Assembly (NCBI RefSeq): GCF_900116765.1
Contig: NZ_UETC01000013.1
Coordinates: 56,931 to 120,930, forward strand
Source of the DNA: Jannaschia seohaensis
Lineage (GTDB): Bacteria; Pseudomonadota; Alphaproteobacteria; Rhodobacterales; Rhodobacteraceae
DNA: 64,000 nucleotides
Direction: 5' to 3'
Part shown: in pieces, positions 52,716 through 61,688 of the stretch
How positions within the stretch are numbered: the first letter of the stretch is position 1
How the letters are laid out: each line of letters opens with the position of its first letter
The notes under the pieces: generated by a model
Databases searched by the model: none
The model's input: the letters and a program-made list of their open reading frames with translations, nothing else
Told to the model about the DNA's origin: nothing
Program-made: the position numbers and the translations under genes

Positions 52716-53992
52716 CCATCCTTCTGCTCTTTGCCATCCTCTTTGGTCTGATGTTCTTGAGGGTGCCGATCGCCATCGCGCTCGGATTGTCCTCACTGAC
52801 GTATATATTGATCTCGGACCAGCCCGTGGTGCTGCTGTTGCACCGGACGATCGGCGGTATGGACAGCTTTCCGCTGCTGGCCATCCCGTTCTTCATCTTC
52901 GCCGGCGGGCTGATGAATACCGGCGGCATCACAAAGCGCATCTTTGCCTTTGCGCGCGCGCTGGTGGGCTGGATGCATGGTGGTCTGGGCCACGTGAATG
53001 TCGGCGCCTCGATCATATTCGCCGGCATGTCCGGCGCTGCCGTCGCCGATGCGGGCGGGCTGGGCCAGATCGAGATCGAGGCGATGCGTGAAGCAGGCTA
53101 TGACGACGACTTCTCCGTCGGTGTAACCGCTGCGTCGTCGACCATCGGGCCGATCATCCCGCCCTCGCTGCCGCTGGTAATCTTCGGCGTCATGGCCTCG
53201 GCCTCCATCGGAGAGTTGTTTGTCGCGGGTATCATCCCCGGCCTGATGATGGCCTTGGCGCTGTCGGGCATGGTCTGGTGGATGTCGCGCCGCCGCGGAT
53301 ATCCGCGCGACACGGCTTTGGACATGTGCAACGTGTGGACCAGTTTCCGCGCTGCCTTCCTGCCGCTGATGGCACCGGTCATCATCGTCGGCGGCATCGC
53401 CTCGGGGGCCTTCACACCCACCGAAGCTGCCGTGTGCGCCTCGGCCTATGCGCTGATCCTGGGGCTTTTCGTCTACCGCACACTGAACCTGCGGCGGATC
53501 CTTGCGGTGTCCATCGAGACCATCGAGACGACCGCCGCGCTGATGCTCATCGTCGGCACTGCCAGCGTCTTCGGCTGGATCCTGACCGCGAACCAGGCCG
53601 CCGCACTCTTTGCCGAAACGATGCTCGCCCTGACCGACAACAAGAACGTCATTCTACTGATCATTCTGGTCGTGGTGCTGATCGTGGGGCTGTTCATGGA
53701 AACCATCGCAGCGATCTCGATTCTTGTGCCGGTGCTGATGCCAGTGGCCGCGCAGGTGGGGATCGACCCGGTGCATCTGGGCATCATCGTGATCCTGAAC
53801 CTGATGCTTGGCCTTCTGACGCCGCCCATTGGTATGGTGCTCTATGTTCTCTCCCGCGTCTCGGGGGTGCCCTTCAAGCAATGCGTCACGGCGACAATGC
53901 CCTTCTTGGTGCCGCTCCTCGGAGTGCTCCTGCTGCTGACCTTCGTGCCGCAAATCACTCTTTTCCTGCCTGAACTTCTCTACCGGAACTGA
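52712..53992 (+). CDS. dctM: TRAP transporter large permease (DctM family)
   Basis: A 426-residue, 12-segment protein with the family signature FAGMSGAAVADAGGLGQIEI, ASSTIGPIIPPSLPLVIFG near residue 145, and LMLGLLTPPIGMVLYVLSRV near the end. It is the ion-coupled translocation subunit of the TRAP system and uses a sodium gradient in characterised relatives. Confidence 0.93.
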   Translation: MTILLLFAILFGLMFLRVPIAIALGLSSLTYILISDQPVVLLLHRTIGGMDSFPLLAIPFFIFAGGLMNTGGITKRIFAFARALVGWMHGGLGHVNVGASIIFAGMSGAAVADAGGLGQIEIEAMREAGYDDDFSVGVTAASSTIGPIIPPSLPLVIFGVMASASIGELFVAGIIPGLMMALALSGMVWWMSRRRGYPRDTALDMCNVWTSFRAAFLPLMAPVIIVGGIASGAFTPTEAAVCASAYALILGLFVYRTLNLRRILAVSIETIETTAALMLIVGTASVFGWILTANQAAALFAETMLALTDNKNVILLIILVVVLIVGLFMETIAAISILVPVLMPVAAQVGIDPVHLGIIVILNLMLGLLTPPIGMVLYVLSRVSGVPFKQCVTATMPFLVPLLGVLLLLTFVPQITLFLPELLYRN

Positions 53993-54022
53993 CGCCGGGC
54001 GACCTTTCAAGGAGACCCTTCA

Positions 54023-55213
54023 ATGATCGAAACCATGCGCTGGTTTGGCCCCAATGATCCTGTGCCCTTGACCTATATCCGCCAGGCCGGAGCGTCGGGC
54101 ATCGTCACGGCGATGCACGACATCCCGCTGGATCGGGCTTGGACGGCCCCAGAAGTGCGCGCCCGTCGGGAGATGATCGAGGAGGCCGGATTGGACTGGA
54201 CCGTGGTCGAGTCCATTCCCGTGGCCGAAGAGATCAAGGCCACCGGCACCAAGGCCGGGGCCGCGGTCGAGACGTGGCTCAACTCCTTGCGGGCGGTGGC
54301 CGAGGCCGGGATCGAAACGGTCTGCTACAACTTCTCCATCGGCGTGGATTGGGTGCGTACCGACACCGAGTTCACGCTCCCGAATGGCGCGCAGGCGCTG
54401 CGCTTCGATGCCACGGCCTTCGCCGCCTTCGACCTCTTCATCCTGCAACGTCCCGGGGCCGAGGCCGACTATTTGCCCGAACGGATCGAGGCGGCGGAGC
54501 GCGCCCATGTGGCCATGACCGAGGCCGAGCGGCAGCGCCTGACCGAGGCCATCGTCGCGGGTTTGCCCGGCTCGATGATCGGCGCGGTCGGTCTGGATGC
54601 GTTCCGTGAAAAGCTGGCTTCTTACGAAGGGCTGACCAATGACGGGATCCGCCAGAACCTCATCGATTTTCAAAGCGTCATCGTGCCCGAGGCCGAGCGG
54701 CTGGGTGTCGATCTGTGCATCCATCCCAACGATCCGCCGAAGAACCTGTTTGGATTACCGCTGGCTGTATCCACGCCCGAGGATTTCAAGACAATCTTCG
54801 AAGCGAATCCCTCGCCCGCCAACGGCCTTACATGGTGCCTTGGCTCGCTGTCGGTTGGCGCTGCTGAGGATGCCATCAAAATCGGCCGCACCCATTCCGA
54901 CCGCATCCGTTTTGCCCATCTGCGGGTGGTGCAGAAAGACGAAAGCGACGCCGATTGCTTTGAAGAGGCTGAACATCTGGCCGGAGAAGTCAGCCTGATC
55001 GAAGCGGTCGAAGTCCTGCTGACCGAGGAAGATCGCCGCGCATCCCGCGGCGCGCCTAAGCCGATCCCGATGCGTCCCGATCACGGCCACCGCATCGCCG
55101 ACGATCTGACGCGCACGGTCAATCCCGGCTACAGCTTCTACGGTCGGCTTAAGGGGCTGGCGGAGCTGCGTGGCGCGGCGGCGGCGCTGCTCTACACGCG
55201 CGCCACCGTATGA
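54023..55213 (+). CDS. uxuA: mannonate dehydratase
   Basis: At 396 residues it matches UxuA, which dehydrates D-mannonate to 2-keto-3-deoxygluconate. Signatures are MRWFGPNDPVPLTYIRQAGA at the start, VCYNFSIGVDWVRT, the metal-site region CIHPNDPP, and RPDHGHRIADDL followed by NPGYSFYGRLKGLAELRG. AAGGAGA precedes the ATG. No UxaC isomerase or UxuB reductase is near, so the cell may take up mannonate itself or make it elsewhere. Confidence 0.93.
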   Translation: MIETMRWFGPNDPVPLTYIRQAGASGIVTAMHDIPLDRAWTAPEVRARREMIEEAGLDWTVVESIPVAEEIKATGTKAGAAVETWLNSLRAVAEAGIETVCYNFSIGVDWVRTDTEFTLPNGAQALRFDATAFAAFDLFILQRPGAEADYLPERIEAAERAHVAMTEAERQRLTEAIVAGLPGSMIGAVGLDAFREKLASYEGLTNDGIRQNLIDFQSVIVPEAERLGVDLCIHPNDPPKNLFGLPLAVSTPEDFKTIFEANPSPANGLTWCLGSLSVGAAEDAIKIGRTHSDRIRFAHLRVVQKDESDADCFEEAEHLAGEVSLIEAVEVLLTEEDRRASRGAPKPIPMRPDHGHRIADDLTRTVNPGYSFYGRLKGLAELRGAAAALLYTRATV

Positions 55214-56139
55214 GCGGCCCAGGTCCAAAGGCCCTTTTCGTCGGCGCCCTGACCCGTGACACTCTCTACCGGGTCGATGATTTCTCGCGCGGGCCGGGCA
55301 AGTACATCACGGAAGGCACCGTCAGCACCGCATCAGGCATGGCGGCCAACGCGGCCACGGCTGCGGCGCGGCTGGGGGGCTGTCCGGCTCTCTGGGCCAG
55401 CGTCGGAGGCGATGCGCTCGGTCCGGCGCTGATCGCCGAGATCGCCGCTGAAGGTGTCGATTGCAGCCCCGTGCGCCGGGTGCCCGGAGGGCGCTCGGCC
55501 TCGGCCACAATCATCGTGGACGGCTCGGGCGAGCGCTGGGTGCTGGTGGACTACGACCCGGTCACGCAACGCGCGCCCGAAGCGTCAGAACTCCCCGACA
55601 TGTCCGCATATGCCGCGGCGATGGTGGATGTCCGCTGGCCCGAGGCGGCGCGGATCGCCCTGACCAACGCCCGCGCGGCTGGCCTGCCCGCCGTGCTCGA
55701 CGCCGACGTGGCCCCGAAAGAGATATTGGAAGATCTGTCGCGCCACGCGAGCCATGTTGTGGCCTCGGCCCCCGGCGCCGCGATCCTGACCGACGGAGCC
55801 GCTCCCGAAGCCGCCGCCGCGCGCATCGCGGAAACCTTCGGCTGTTTCGCCTGCGTCACCGACGGGGCCGCCGGATCGTTTTTCGTCGAAGGCCCGGGGC
55901 TTCCAACTTCCCATATCCCCAACCCCGTGGTCGAGGTGATCGACACCAACGGCGCAGGCGATGTCTTTCACGGCGCATTCACCCAGGCCCTCGCCGAAGG
56001 CCAGGGAGCGACAGACTGCATCCGTTTTGCCAGCGCCGCTGCAGCGCTGAAATGCACGGTCCTGGGCGGCCGGCTGGGGGCGCCGAACCGGAAGAACACA
56101 CTCAAATTGATGGACGAAACCTATCATGCAAGCCGCTGA
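55210..56139 (+). CDS. kdgK: PfkB-family sugar kinase, probably 2-keto-3-deoxygluconate kinase
   Basis: A 309-residue ribokinase-fold enzyme. It has GGRSASATIIVDGSGERWV in the substrate half and the PfkB signature DTNGAGDVFHGAFTQAL with the catalytic aspartate near residue 250. It overlaps uxuA by 4 bases and eda by 14, so it should phosphorylate KDG to KDPG. Sequence alone places it in the PfkB family; the exact role rests on context. Confidence 0.82.
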   Translation: MSGPGPKALFVGALTRDTLYRVDDFSRGPGKYITEGTVSTASGMAANAATAAARLGGCPALWASVGGDALGPALIAEIAAEGVDCSPVRRVPGGRSASATIIVDGSGERWVLVDYDPVTQRAPEASELPDMSAYAAAMVDVRWPEAARIALTNARAAGLPAVLDADVAPKEILEDLSRHASHVVASAPGAAILTDGAAPEAAAARIAETFGCFACVTDGAAGSFFVEGPGLPTSHIPNPVVEVIDTNGAGDVFHGAFTQALAEGQGATDCIRFASAAAALKCTVLGGRLGAPNRKNTLKLMDETYHASR

Positions 56140-56770
56140 CCTGATCGAAGTTCTCCAAACCGTGCGGGTGGTTCCCGTGATCGACCCGAAATCGCAGGCC
56201 GACTGCCTGTTGGCGGTCGACGCGCTGGTCGCGGGCGGGGCGACGGCGATCGAGATCACGCTGCGCTCGGACATTGCCTACGACACGTTCAGGGCCGTCC
56301 GTGCCGCCCATCCCGGCATCGTGCTGGGCGCGGGCAGCGTGATGGACTCGCAGACCTACGAAAAGGCCGTGTCCCTTGGCGCGGATTTCACGATCAGCCC
56401 CGGCCGCTGCCTGACGCTGGAGGCGTATGTGGCGGGCAAGCCGGTCGCGCATGTTCCCGGCGTCGTCACGCCGACCGAGATCATCGCCGCCCGGCAAGCG
56501 GGCCAGACGCTGCTGAAGTTCTACCCCTCCGAAGCGGCAGGCGGAGCGTCTGCGCTCAAGGATCTGGGCCGCATCTTCCCGGATGTCCTGATGATGCCGT
56601 CCGGCGGCATCAAAGAGCCAATGATGCCCGACTACGCAGCCCTTCCCGGCGTGCTCTCGGTTGGTGGGTCATGGATGTACGCCGAAGGTGGAAAACACCG
56701 CCCAGCGCCCGATGTGAGCAAGGTCATGGCGCGGTCTATCACCGCGATGAGGGGAGCTGCCCAGACTTGA
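56126..56770 (+). CDS. eda: 2-keto-3-deoxy-6-phosphogluconate aldolase
   Basis: This 214-residue class I aldolase has VVPVIDPKSQADC at the start, AIEITLRSD with the general-base glutamate, the Schiff-base lysine in TLLKFYPSEAAGG, and MMPSGGIKEP for phosphate binding. It cleaves KDPG to pyruvate and glyceraldehyde 3-phosphate. It overlaps the kinase gene, completing the path from mannonate to central metabolism. Confidence 0.92.
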   Translation: MQAADLIEVLQTVRVVPVIDPKSQADCLLAVDALVAGGATAIEITLRSDIAYDTFRAVRAAHPGIVLGAGSVMDSQTYEKAVSLGADFTISPGRCLTLEAYVAGKPVAHVPGVVTPTEIIAARQAGQTLLKFYPSEAAGGASALKDLGRIFPDVLMMPSGGIKEPMMPDYAALPGVLSVGGSWMYAEGGKHRPAPDVSKVMARSITAMRGAAQT

Positions 56771-56851
56771 ACGCGAATAGCTGCGCGGCGCGTGTTCCGG
56801 CCGCACAAAAATCCGGACCTCACGCCCACCTAAGGAGCCTTGAAGAGCGAC

Positions 56852-58009
56852 ATGAACAAACTTCTTAAATACATCGCCGTGGTAGCGGCCCTGATGGCTG
56901 CAACACAGACACAGGCGCAGGAACCGCGCACGGAGCAGGTCCGATTCCCCACCGGCCAAAGCGGAACCGTCATCCAGAACTCGATCACGGGCTACGAGAG
57001 CGTCGAATACCTGCTCGGGGCACGCGCCGGGCAACGCATGATTGTCGAAATGTCGACGAGCAACCCCTCCGCCTACTTCAATGTCTTTGCGCCTGGCGAC
57101 CGCCCCGGTCAAAGCGCAGCGATGTTCATCGGCGCTTCGAGCGGGTTGCGCTACGAGGGCGTTCTGCCGGAAAACGGCGAATACATCGTGCAGGTCTTCC
57201 TCAATCGCAACGCGGCGAGGCGCAACGAGACCGCGAGTTATCTGCTCGACATCGCCATCGGTGCGGCCGGGGCGCAGACCGCCGCGCCGGCGTCCGACTA
57301 TGCCGACGGGCTCGCCGGTGGCCCCGACTTCTGGGAGGTCTTCGGCGTGTCGCAGAGCCTCAACGTGCGCGCGGCGCCGTCGACGAGCGCGCGGGTGGTG
57401 ATGGGGCTGCTGAACGGCACCGTCGTGCAGAACCGCGGCTGCCGCCGCAACGAAGGCCGGGTCTGGTGCCAGATCGCCCAGGTGGGCGGAGGCGCGACGG
57501 GCTGGGCCGCGAGCCAGTACCTGCGCGAGGCCACCGCGCCGTCGGCAGAAATGCCGCCTGCCGCTGGTTCCGGAAACGTGATGCGTGTCGCAGGCGTGCC
57601 CACGAACGATGTTCTGAATGTGCGTAGCGGGCCGGGCACCAGGAACCCGGTGGTGGGCGCGTTGGCCAATGGCGATCCTGTCCGCGTGATAGGGTGCCAA
57701 AGCGTCGGCAATACACGCTGGTGCGAAATAGAGATGATAACCGACATGCGCGAACGCGGCTGGGTTTCGGGCCGGTACCTGCGCGACGCCGCGGTATCTG
57801 CGCCTGCCCGAAGCGTATCGCCGGCCGAGCAGGCCTGTCTGCGCGCGGTAACCACTGAGACGAACAATCCAGATGTCGTTCTGCTCAGCTCCAGCTTCTC
57901 TCAGGCAGGCACTGAAGTGATGGTGGGTGTCGGTCCGCAGCGGGCTCCCTGGCAGTGCATCGCCTACGGTGACGGCTCGACGACGCGTCCGATGTCGATG
58001 CTGAACTGA
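56852..58009 (+). CDS. exported protein with two bacterial SH3 domains
   Basis: A 385-residue protein with a signal peptide (to about residue 23, ending TQTQAQ) and an N-terminal beta domain similar to those that bind polymers (GQSGTVIQNSITGYES, ENGEYIVQVFLNRN). Two SH3b domains follow (QSLNVRAAPSTSARVVMGLL and NDVLNVRSGPGTRNPVVGAL). A C-terminal domain ends the protein. It probably acts in the periplasm, perhaps on peptidoglycan. An upstream TTG at 56840 is a possible start; ATG 56852 is preferred. Confidence 0.78.
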   Translation: MNKLLKYIAVVAALMAATQTQAQEPRTEQVRFPTGQSGTVIQNSITGYESVEYLLGARAGQRMIVEMSTSNPSAYFNVFAPGDRPGQSAAMFIGASSGLRYEGVLPENGEYIVQVFLNRNAARRNETASYLLDIAIGAAGAQTAAPASDYADGLAGGPDFWEVFGVSQSLNVRAAPSTSARVVMGLLNGTVVQNRGCRRNEGRVWCQIAQVGGGATGWAASQYLREATAPSAEMPPAAGSGNVMRVAGVPTNDVLNVRSGPGTRNPVVGALANGDPVRVIGCQSVGNTRWCEIEMITDMRERGWVSGRYLRDAAVSAPARSVSPAEQACLRAVTTETNNPDVVLLSSSFSQAGTEVMVGVGPQRAPWQCIAYGDGSTTRPMSMLN

Positions 58010-58024
58010 ACAGTTCTCTAAGAC

Positions 58025-58062
58025 ACGGCCCGTCGCGTTTTGATGCGTAGCGGGCCGTTCAT
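58025..58062 (+). terminator. hairpin terminator after the SH3 gene
   Basis: A perfect 8-bp stem ACGGCCCG/CGGGCCGT with an 18-base loop lies 16 bp after the stop and is followed by a short T-containing tail (TCATTCT). It is a moderate candidate for a terminator. Confidence 0.55.
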
Positions 58063-58094
58063 TCTATCAATCCTCAAACAGAAGGAAGAACTCT

Positions 58095-58406
58095 ATGAAT
58101 AAGGTAATCGTTGGACTCCTCGGGCTGGTCGTCGGCGGGGTCGGGGGCGCGATCGTTGGAGGATCGCTCATCGGTGGGACGGCGGCCGGGATCGGGATCG
58201 GCACCGGGTTGAGCGCGGGCATCTGCTCTACGGTGCAGGCCGCGCAGGCCGAGGGCCTCGTGACCGCCGAACAGGTCGATCAGCTTCTCTCTCGGGCCGC
58301 GCAGGAGTTGGCCGGCACCGACGGGCTGCCCGAAGGCACATCTGTCATCGGCGGCGCGGCGGAATGCGCGGACGTGATGGAAACGCTCAAGGCCGCCGCC
58401 AGTTGA
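58095..58406 (+). CDS. small glycine-zipper membrane protein
   Basis: A 103-residue protein whose first 45 residues are one hydrophobic, glycine-rich segment (GLVVGGVGGAIVGGSLIGGT) typical of glycine-zipper or membrane-anchoring domains. A small soluble part follows, with LVTAEQVDQLLSRAAQELAG and two cysteines. The ribosome site AGAAGGAAG is good. Function unknown. Confidence 0.65.
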   Translation: MNKVIVGLLGLVVGGVGGAIVGGSLIGGTAAGIGIGTGLSAGICSTVQAAQAEGLVTAEQVDQLLSRAAQELAGTDGLPEGTSVIGGAAECADVMETLKAAAS

Positions 58407-58618
58407 TCTTTCCTGGCTATGCGTGCCCTTTGATCATTTGAGCGCAGCACCGCAAGCGGACGCCGTGCGGCAGAGATTGCCAGTTGGTCCAACTGACGTC
58501 TCCGCCGCATTGCAACTCAGGCTCCAAGACAGACCGCCCAAGGCTTGAAGGGTCTGTCATTCGCTCCAATTTCGCACGAAGGTGAAAGGGACGGTCTCCC
58601 TTCCCAAAGAGGAAACGC

Positions 58619-60958
58619 ATGCGCCGATTTCTCGCTGCCTTCTTCCTTGCGAAAGGGTTGGGCAATCAGGCAGAGCCTTTTCAAAGCCTGCGCTTCTCTC
58701 GCCACCTGCTTCTGGCATGCCTCTTGTTCCCGATAACCGTGAGCGCCGTTCTCGCGCAGTCGTCCCCCAGCTGGTCCGGTCGCTGGGATACCTTCTGGCG
58801 AGACGGGGCGGCGGTGGTCGAACTGCAGCAGGACGGCCGTTCGGTTACCGGCACCTATGAACCCGGCGCCGGACGGATCGAGGGGCAGATCGACGGTCAG
58901 GTCTTGCGCGGGCGTTGGTTCGAGGATGAGGTCAGCGGGCAGCTGATCTTTGCAATCTCGGACGACGGCCAGAGTTTTGCGGGACGCTTCGACACCGGCG
59001 AGTGGTGGAACGGGCGCCGATCAGGCGGAGCGGCAGAGCGGTTGATTGCGGGAGACGCGTCCCCGCGCGAGACGCTCCAATCGATTGTTGCGGCGGTTAA
59101 TGATTTCCTGATCGGTGGAGATGTGGACGCTCTGCGCTTCGCCCGGACCCTGCTCGAGTTCGAAGGAGGCGAAGCCCCGGCGAATACGCTGCGTCATCGC
59201 CAGGCTCTGCTTTGGGACATCATCGATCTGTCGACCTTTAGGGTTTACGACGCGCCACCGCGTCCCGAAGCCGACACTGCCACGTTCACAATCGGACTTG
59301 ATGGCGCGGAGGCGTCCTATGTCTTGCGTTTCGTGCGCGGAAGTGATGCCGGGTGGCGACTGGTCGTCGAAGACGCACAAACGCTTTCAGCCGCCCTCAG
59401 GCGCTATCTTAACGCTCTGGGTGAGCCCAACGTGGCGGCAGCCAGGGCCGCCATGGCACGTTCCCCGCGCGGCGTCATGCAACGGTTCCTGTTCGGCATT
59501 CATGACTGGGACGGGTCTGGACGGGACGCGGTATTGTCGACGCTCGACCTGTCGATGCTCCCCGACCACTTGCACAACGCCGAAGGATCCTTGTTAGCGG
59601 ACTACCTGAAGAACGTTCTCGACCGCGCCGGCTTTATCTTTCTCCAGGAGATTCCCAACAATCCAAACCGGACGACGCCGTATGTCCACTATTCGCATCC
59701 TCTTGGGGACATCGTGATAGCGCGCATGCCGGCGGAAGACGAGGATGCGCCCGACCGATGGGCCTTCGATGCAGGAACACTGCGCAACTTGCCCCCGCTC
59801 TACGCGGCCATGCAGAACCTTCCCATGGCCGAAGGCGTCCCGTCGAGCCAACCGCTGACGCAGTTCTTTTCTCTGCGGGAGCGTATCCGGGATCTCTCGC
59901 CGTCTCTGCTGAACCGCGCTGTTGTGATCGAAAACTGGCAATGGCTTGCGATCCTCGTCATGCTTGCGGCGGCCCTCGTTTTGGTGGCGCTGCTTGGTCT
60001 CCTGGCTCCGAAGGCAAGGGTCGAACCGGACGATGCCAAAGCCGACGCGCCTGTCTTTCAAGGTAAAGGTCTGGTTCACGCGGTACGGTTGACCCTCTGC
60101 AGTCTGGGCCTTGTCTGGGGCTTCGGCGGAATCGGGCTTATTGAGACGCCGCTCGCCCCGCTGCACACCCTCGTCTCTGCAACGGCGGTCATAGGCTGTA
60201 CCTGGTTCGCAATCCTCGCGACCGGCATGATCGGAGCCATCTTCCAGCGCAGAGCCGCATCCACCGTGGGCTATGCCGACGAGATCGTGACGGCGATGGC
60301 GATCGGCATCATCAAGCTCGCCTTGCTCGTGGCAGGTCTGCTTCTGCTCGCAGAAATCGTCAATCTTCCCTACGAGGGCATTCTGGCGGGTTTGGGTGTC
60401 GGCGGCCTCGCACTTGCGTTCGCCGCACGCGAGACAGTCTCGAACATACTTGGAGGCATCCTGCTGCTGACCGACCGCCCCTTCCGGCGGGGCGATCTCA
60501 TTGAAACGCACGGTCAACTCGCAACGATCGAGACAGTCGGTATACGGTCCACGCGGCTGAAGCGGCTCGACGATACGGTAATGATTATCCCGAATGCCCA
60601 ATTGAGCGACCAGGTCATCGTGAACTGGGGGCTGCGCGCGCGCCGTCGCATCGATCTGTCCATTGGCCTGACCTATGACACACCACGCGACCTATTGGAT
60701 CGTTTCCTGGCTGACCTCCGGGGCCTCATCCTTCGGCAACCGCGGGTCGACGGTCAGGATATCTACATCGGGATGAAAGACTTTGGCGCGTCCGCCATCG
60801 AAATCGAGTGCCGCTGTTTCTTCAGAGTTTCCAACTACGACGAACAGGTGGCAGCCCGCTCCGCCCTTGTCGGCGATATCGTTGAACTGGCAAAGAAACT
60901 CGGGGTTAACTTCGCTTTCCCGACTAGGACGATCCACATCGTCAAAGAGGAGAGCTGA
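58619..60958 (+). CDS. large MscS-family mechanosensitive channel with periplasmic domain
   Basis: A 779-residue protein. A signal sequence (about residues 28-47) leads to a periplasmic part of roughly 400 residues (start SSPSWSGRWDTFWRDGA). Four to five membrane segments follow (first WLAILVMLAAALVLVALLGL). The MscS pore helix and beta domain are LAGLGVGGLALAFAARETVS and LLLTDRPFRRGDLIETHGQL, then IIPNAQLSDQVIVNW. It should open under membrane tension. The long N-terminal domain is reminiscent of MscK/YbiO-type channels. Confidence 0.88.
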   Translation: MRRFLAAFFLAKGLGNQAEPFQSLRFSRHLLLACLLFPITVSAVLAQSSPSWSGRWDTFWRDGAAVVELQQDGRSVTGTYEPGAGRIEGQIDGQVLRGRWFEDEVSGQLIFAISDDGQSFAGRFDTGEWWNGRRSGGAAERLIAGDASPRETLQSIVAAVNDFLIGGDVDALRFARTLLEFEGGEAPANTLRHRQALLWDIIDLSTFRVYDAPPRPEADTATFTIGLDGAEASYVLRFVRGSDAGWRLVVEDAQTLSAALRRYLNALGEPNVAAARAAMARSPRGVMQRFLFGIHDWDGSGRDAVLSTLDLSMLPDHLHNAEGSLLADYLKNVLDRAGFIFLQEIPNNPNRTTPYVHYSHPLGDIVIARMPAEDEDAPDRWAFDAGTLRNLPPLYAAMQNLPMAEGVPSSQPLTQFFSLRERIRDLSPSLLNRAVVIENWQWLAILVMLAAALVLVALLGLLAPKARVEPDDAKADAPVFQGKGLVHAVRLTLCSLGLVWGFGGIGLIETPLAPLHTLVSATAVIGCTWFAILATGMIGAIFQRRAASTVGYADEIVTAMAIGIIKLALLVAGLLLLAEIVNLPYEGILAGLGVGGLALAFAARETVSNILGGILLLTDRPFRRGDLIETHGQLATIETVGIRSTRLKRLDDTVMIIPNAQLSDQVIVNWGLRARRRIDLSIGLTYDTPRDLLDRFLADLRGLILRQPRVDGQDIYIGMKDFGASAIEIECRCFFRVSNYDEQVAARSALVGDIVELAKKLGVNFAFPTRTIHIVKEES

Positions 60959-61259
60959 ACGCGAAGAGTACCGCTCAGGAGGCCGTTCTCAACTTCGCCG
61001 CGGCAGCCATGGCCCGAATTCCCGCTGAGCCATCCTTGGCGCTTCGTGCGACATACGTCCGGCTCACACCAAAAAACTCGGATTTCGCGCGCCGGCAGGC
61101 CCAGAGAACGTTCGCTCCCGGCCTCGCCTCCTCCGTCACTATATTCCGACGAGCCAATGATTTTGATTGGAATTTCAGGATATTCGAAAGCCGCATCCCC
61201 CAGGACACCCCCCACCTTGACGGCGACTGCCCTCCCGGAGGGCGAAGATGTGCATGGTG
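60959..61259. other. gap with tRNA-like repeat C
   Basis: About 300 bp without a believable gene. It contains the third copy of the tRNA-3'-end-like repeat and leads into phage terminase debris on the minus strand. Confidence 0.5.
61101..61140 (+). repeat. tRNA-Ser/tmRNA 3'-end-like 40-bp repeat, copy C
   Basis: Starts CCAGAGAACGTT and ends TCCTCCGTCACT. It agrees with copy A in 33 and copy B in 31 of 40 positions, the most diverged of the three; the final CCA has become TCA. It has the same orientation as the others and lies next to a prophage terminase pseudogene. Confidence 0.55.
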
Positions 61260-61688
61260 TCAGTCGGCGTAGAGTGCGGCCTGCATCGCTCGGAAGGCCG
61301 GTTTGATTGCTGGCAGCCCCCCTAACCGCGTCTTTCCTTCTGTCACGCCGCCGGAGCGGGCAATGGGCTCCGTTGCAAAAATCGTCGGGAGACCGAGCCT
61401 ATCCTTTCCCGTGCCGAGGCCAACCTCGGTGGAGCGGGTGATGGTGGCGCCCTCGGTCGACCGATCTTCCGTCATCTCCGGCAGGCGCGCCCGGGCGGTG
61501 GGCGTCATGCCGAGTTCGGCCATGAAGCGCCCCATCAGTTCGAACTGCTTGTTGGCAATGCCGATCCACGGCGATTGCTGCACATAGCCGGACGGCGTAC
61601 AGATCAGCTTCGGCGTCTCCTGAAGCTTCGCGGTGGCCTCGGCCTATTGAATGTAGGCTTGGCAGTAGCGCGCGTATTTCTTTGTCAT
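61260..61688 (-). pseudogene. P27-family phage terminase small subunit, partial with internal stop
   Basis: The minus frame gives YARYCQAYIQ, a TAG stop at 61644-61646 where relatives have tryptophan, then ATAKLQETPKLICTPSGYV and WIGIANKQFELMGRFMAELG, MTPTARARL. This is the conserved C-terminal half of P27 terminase small subunits. The N terminus is missing and the tail beyond LPE is not native. It is a prophage remnant and cannot be functional. Confidence 0.78.
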
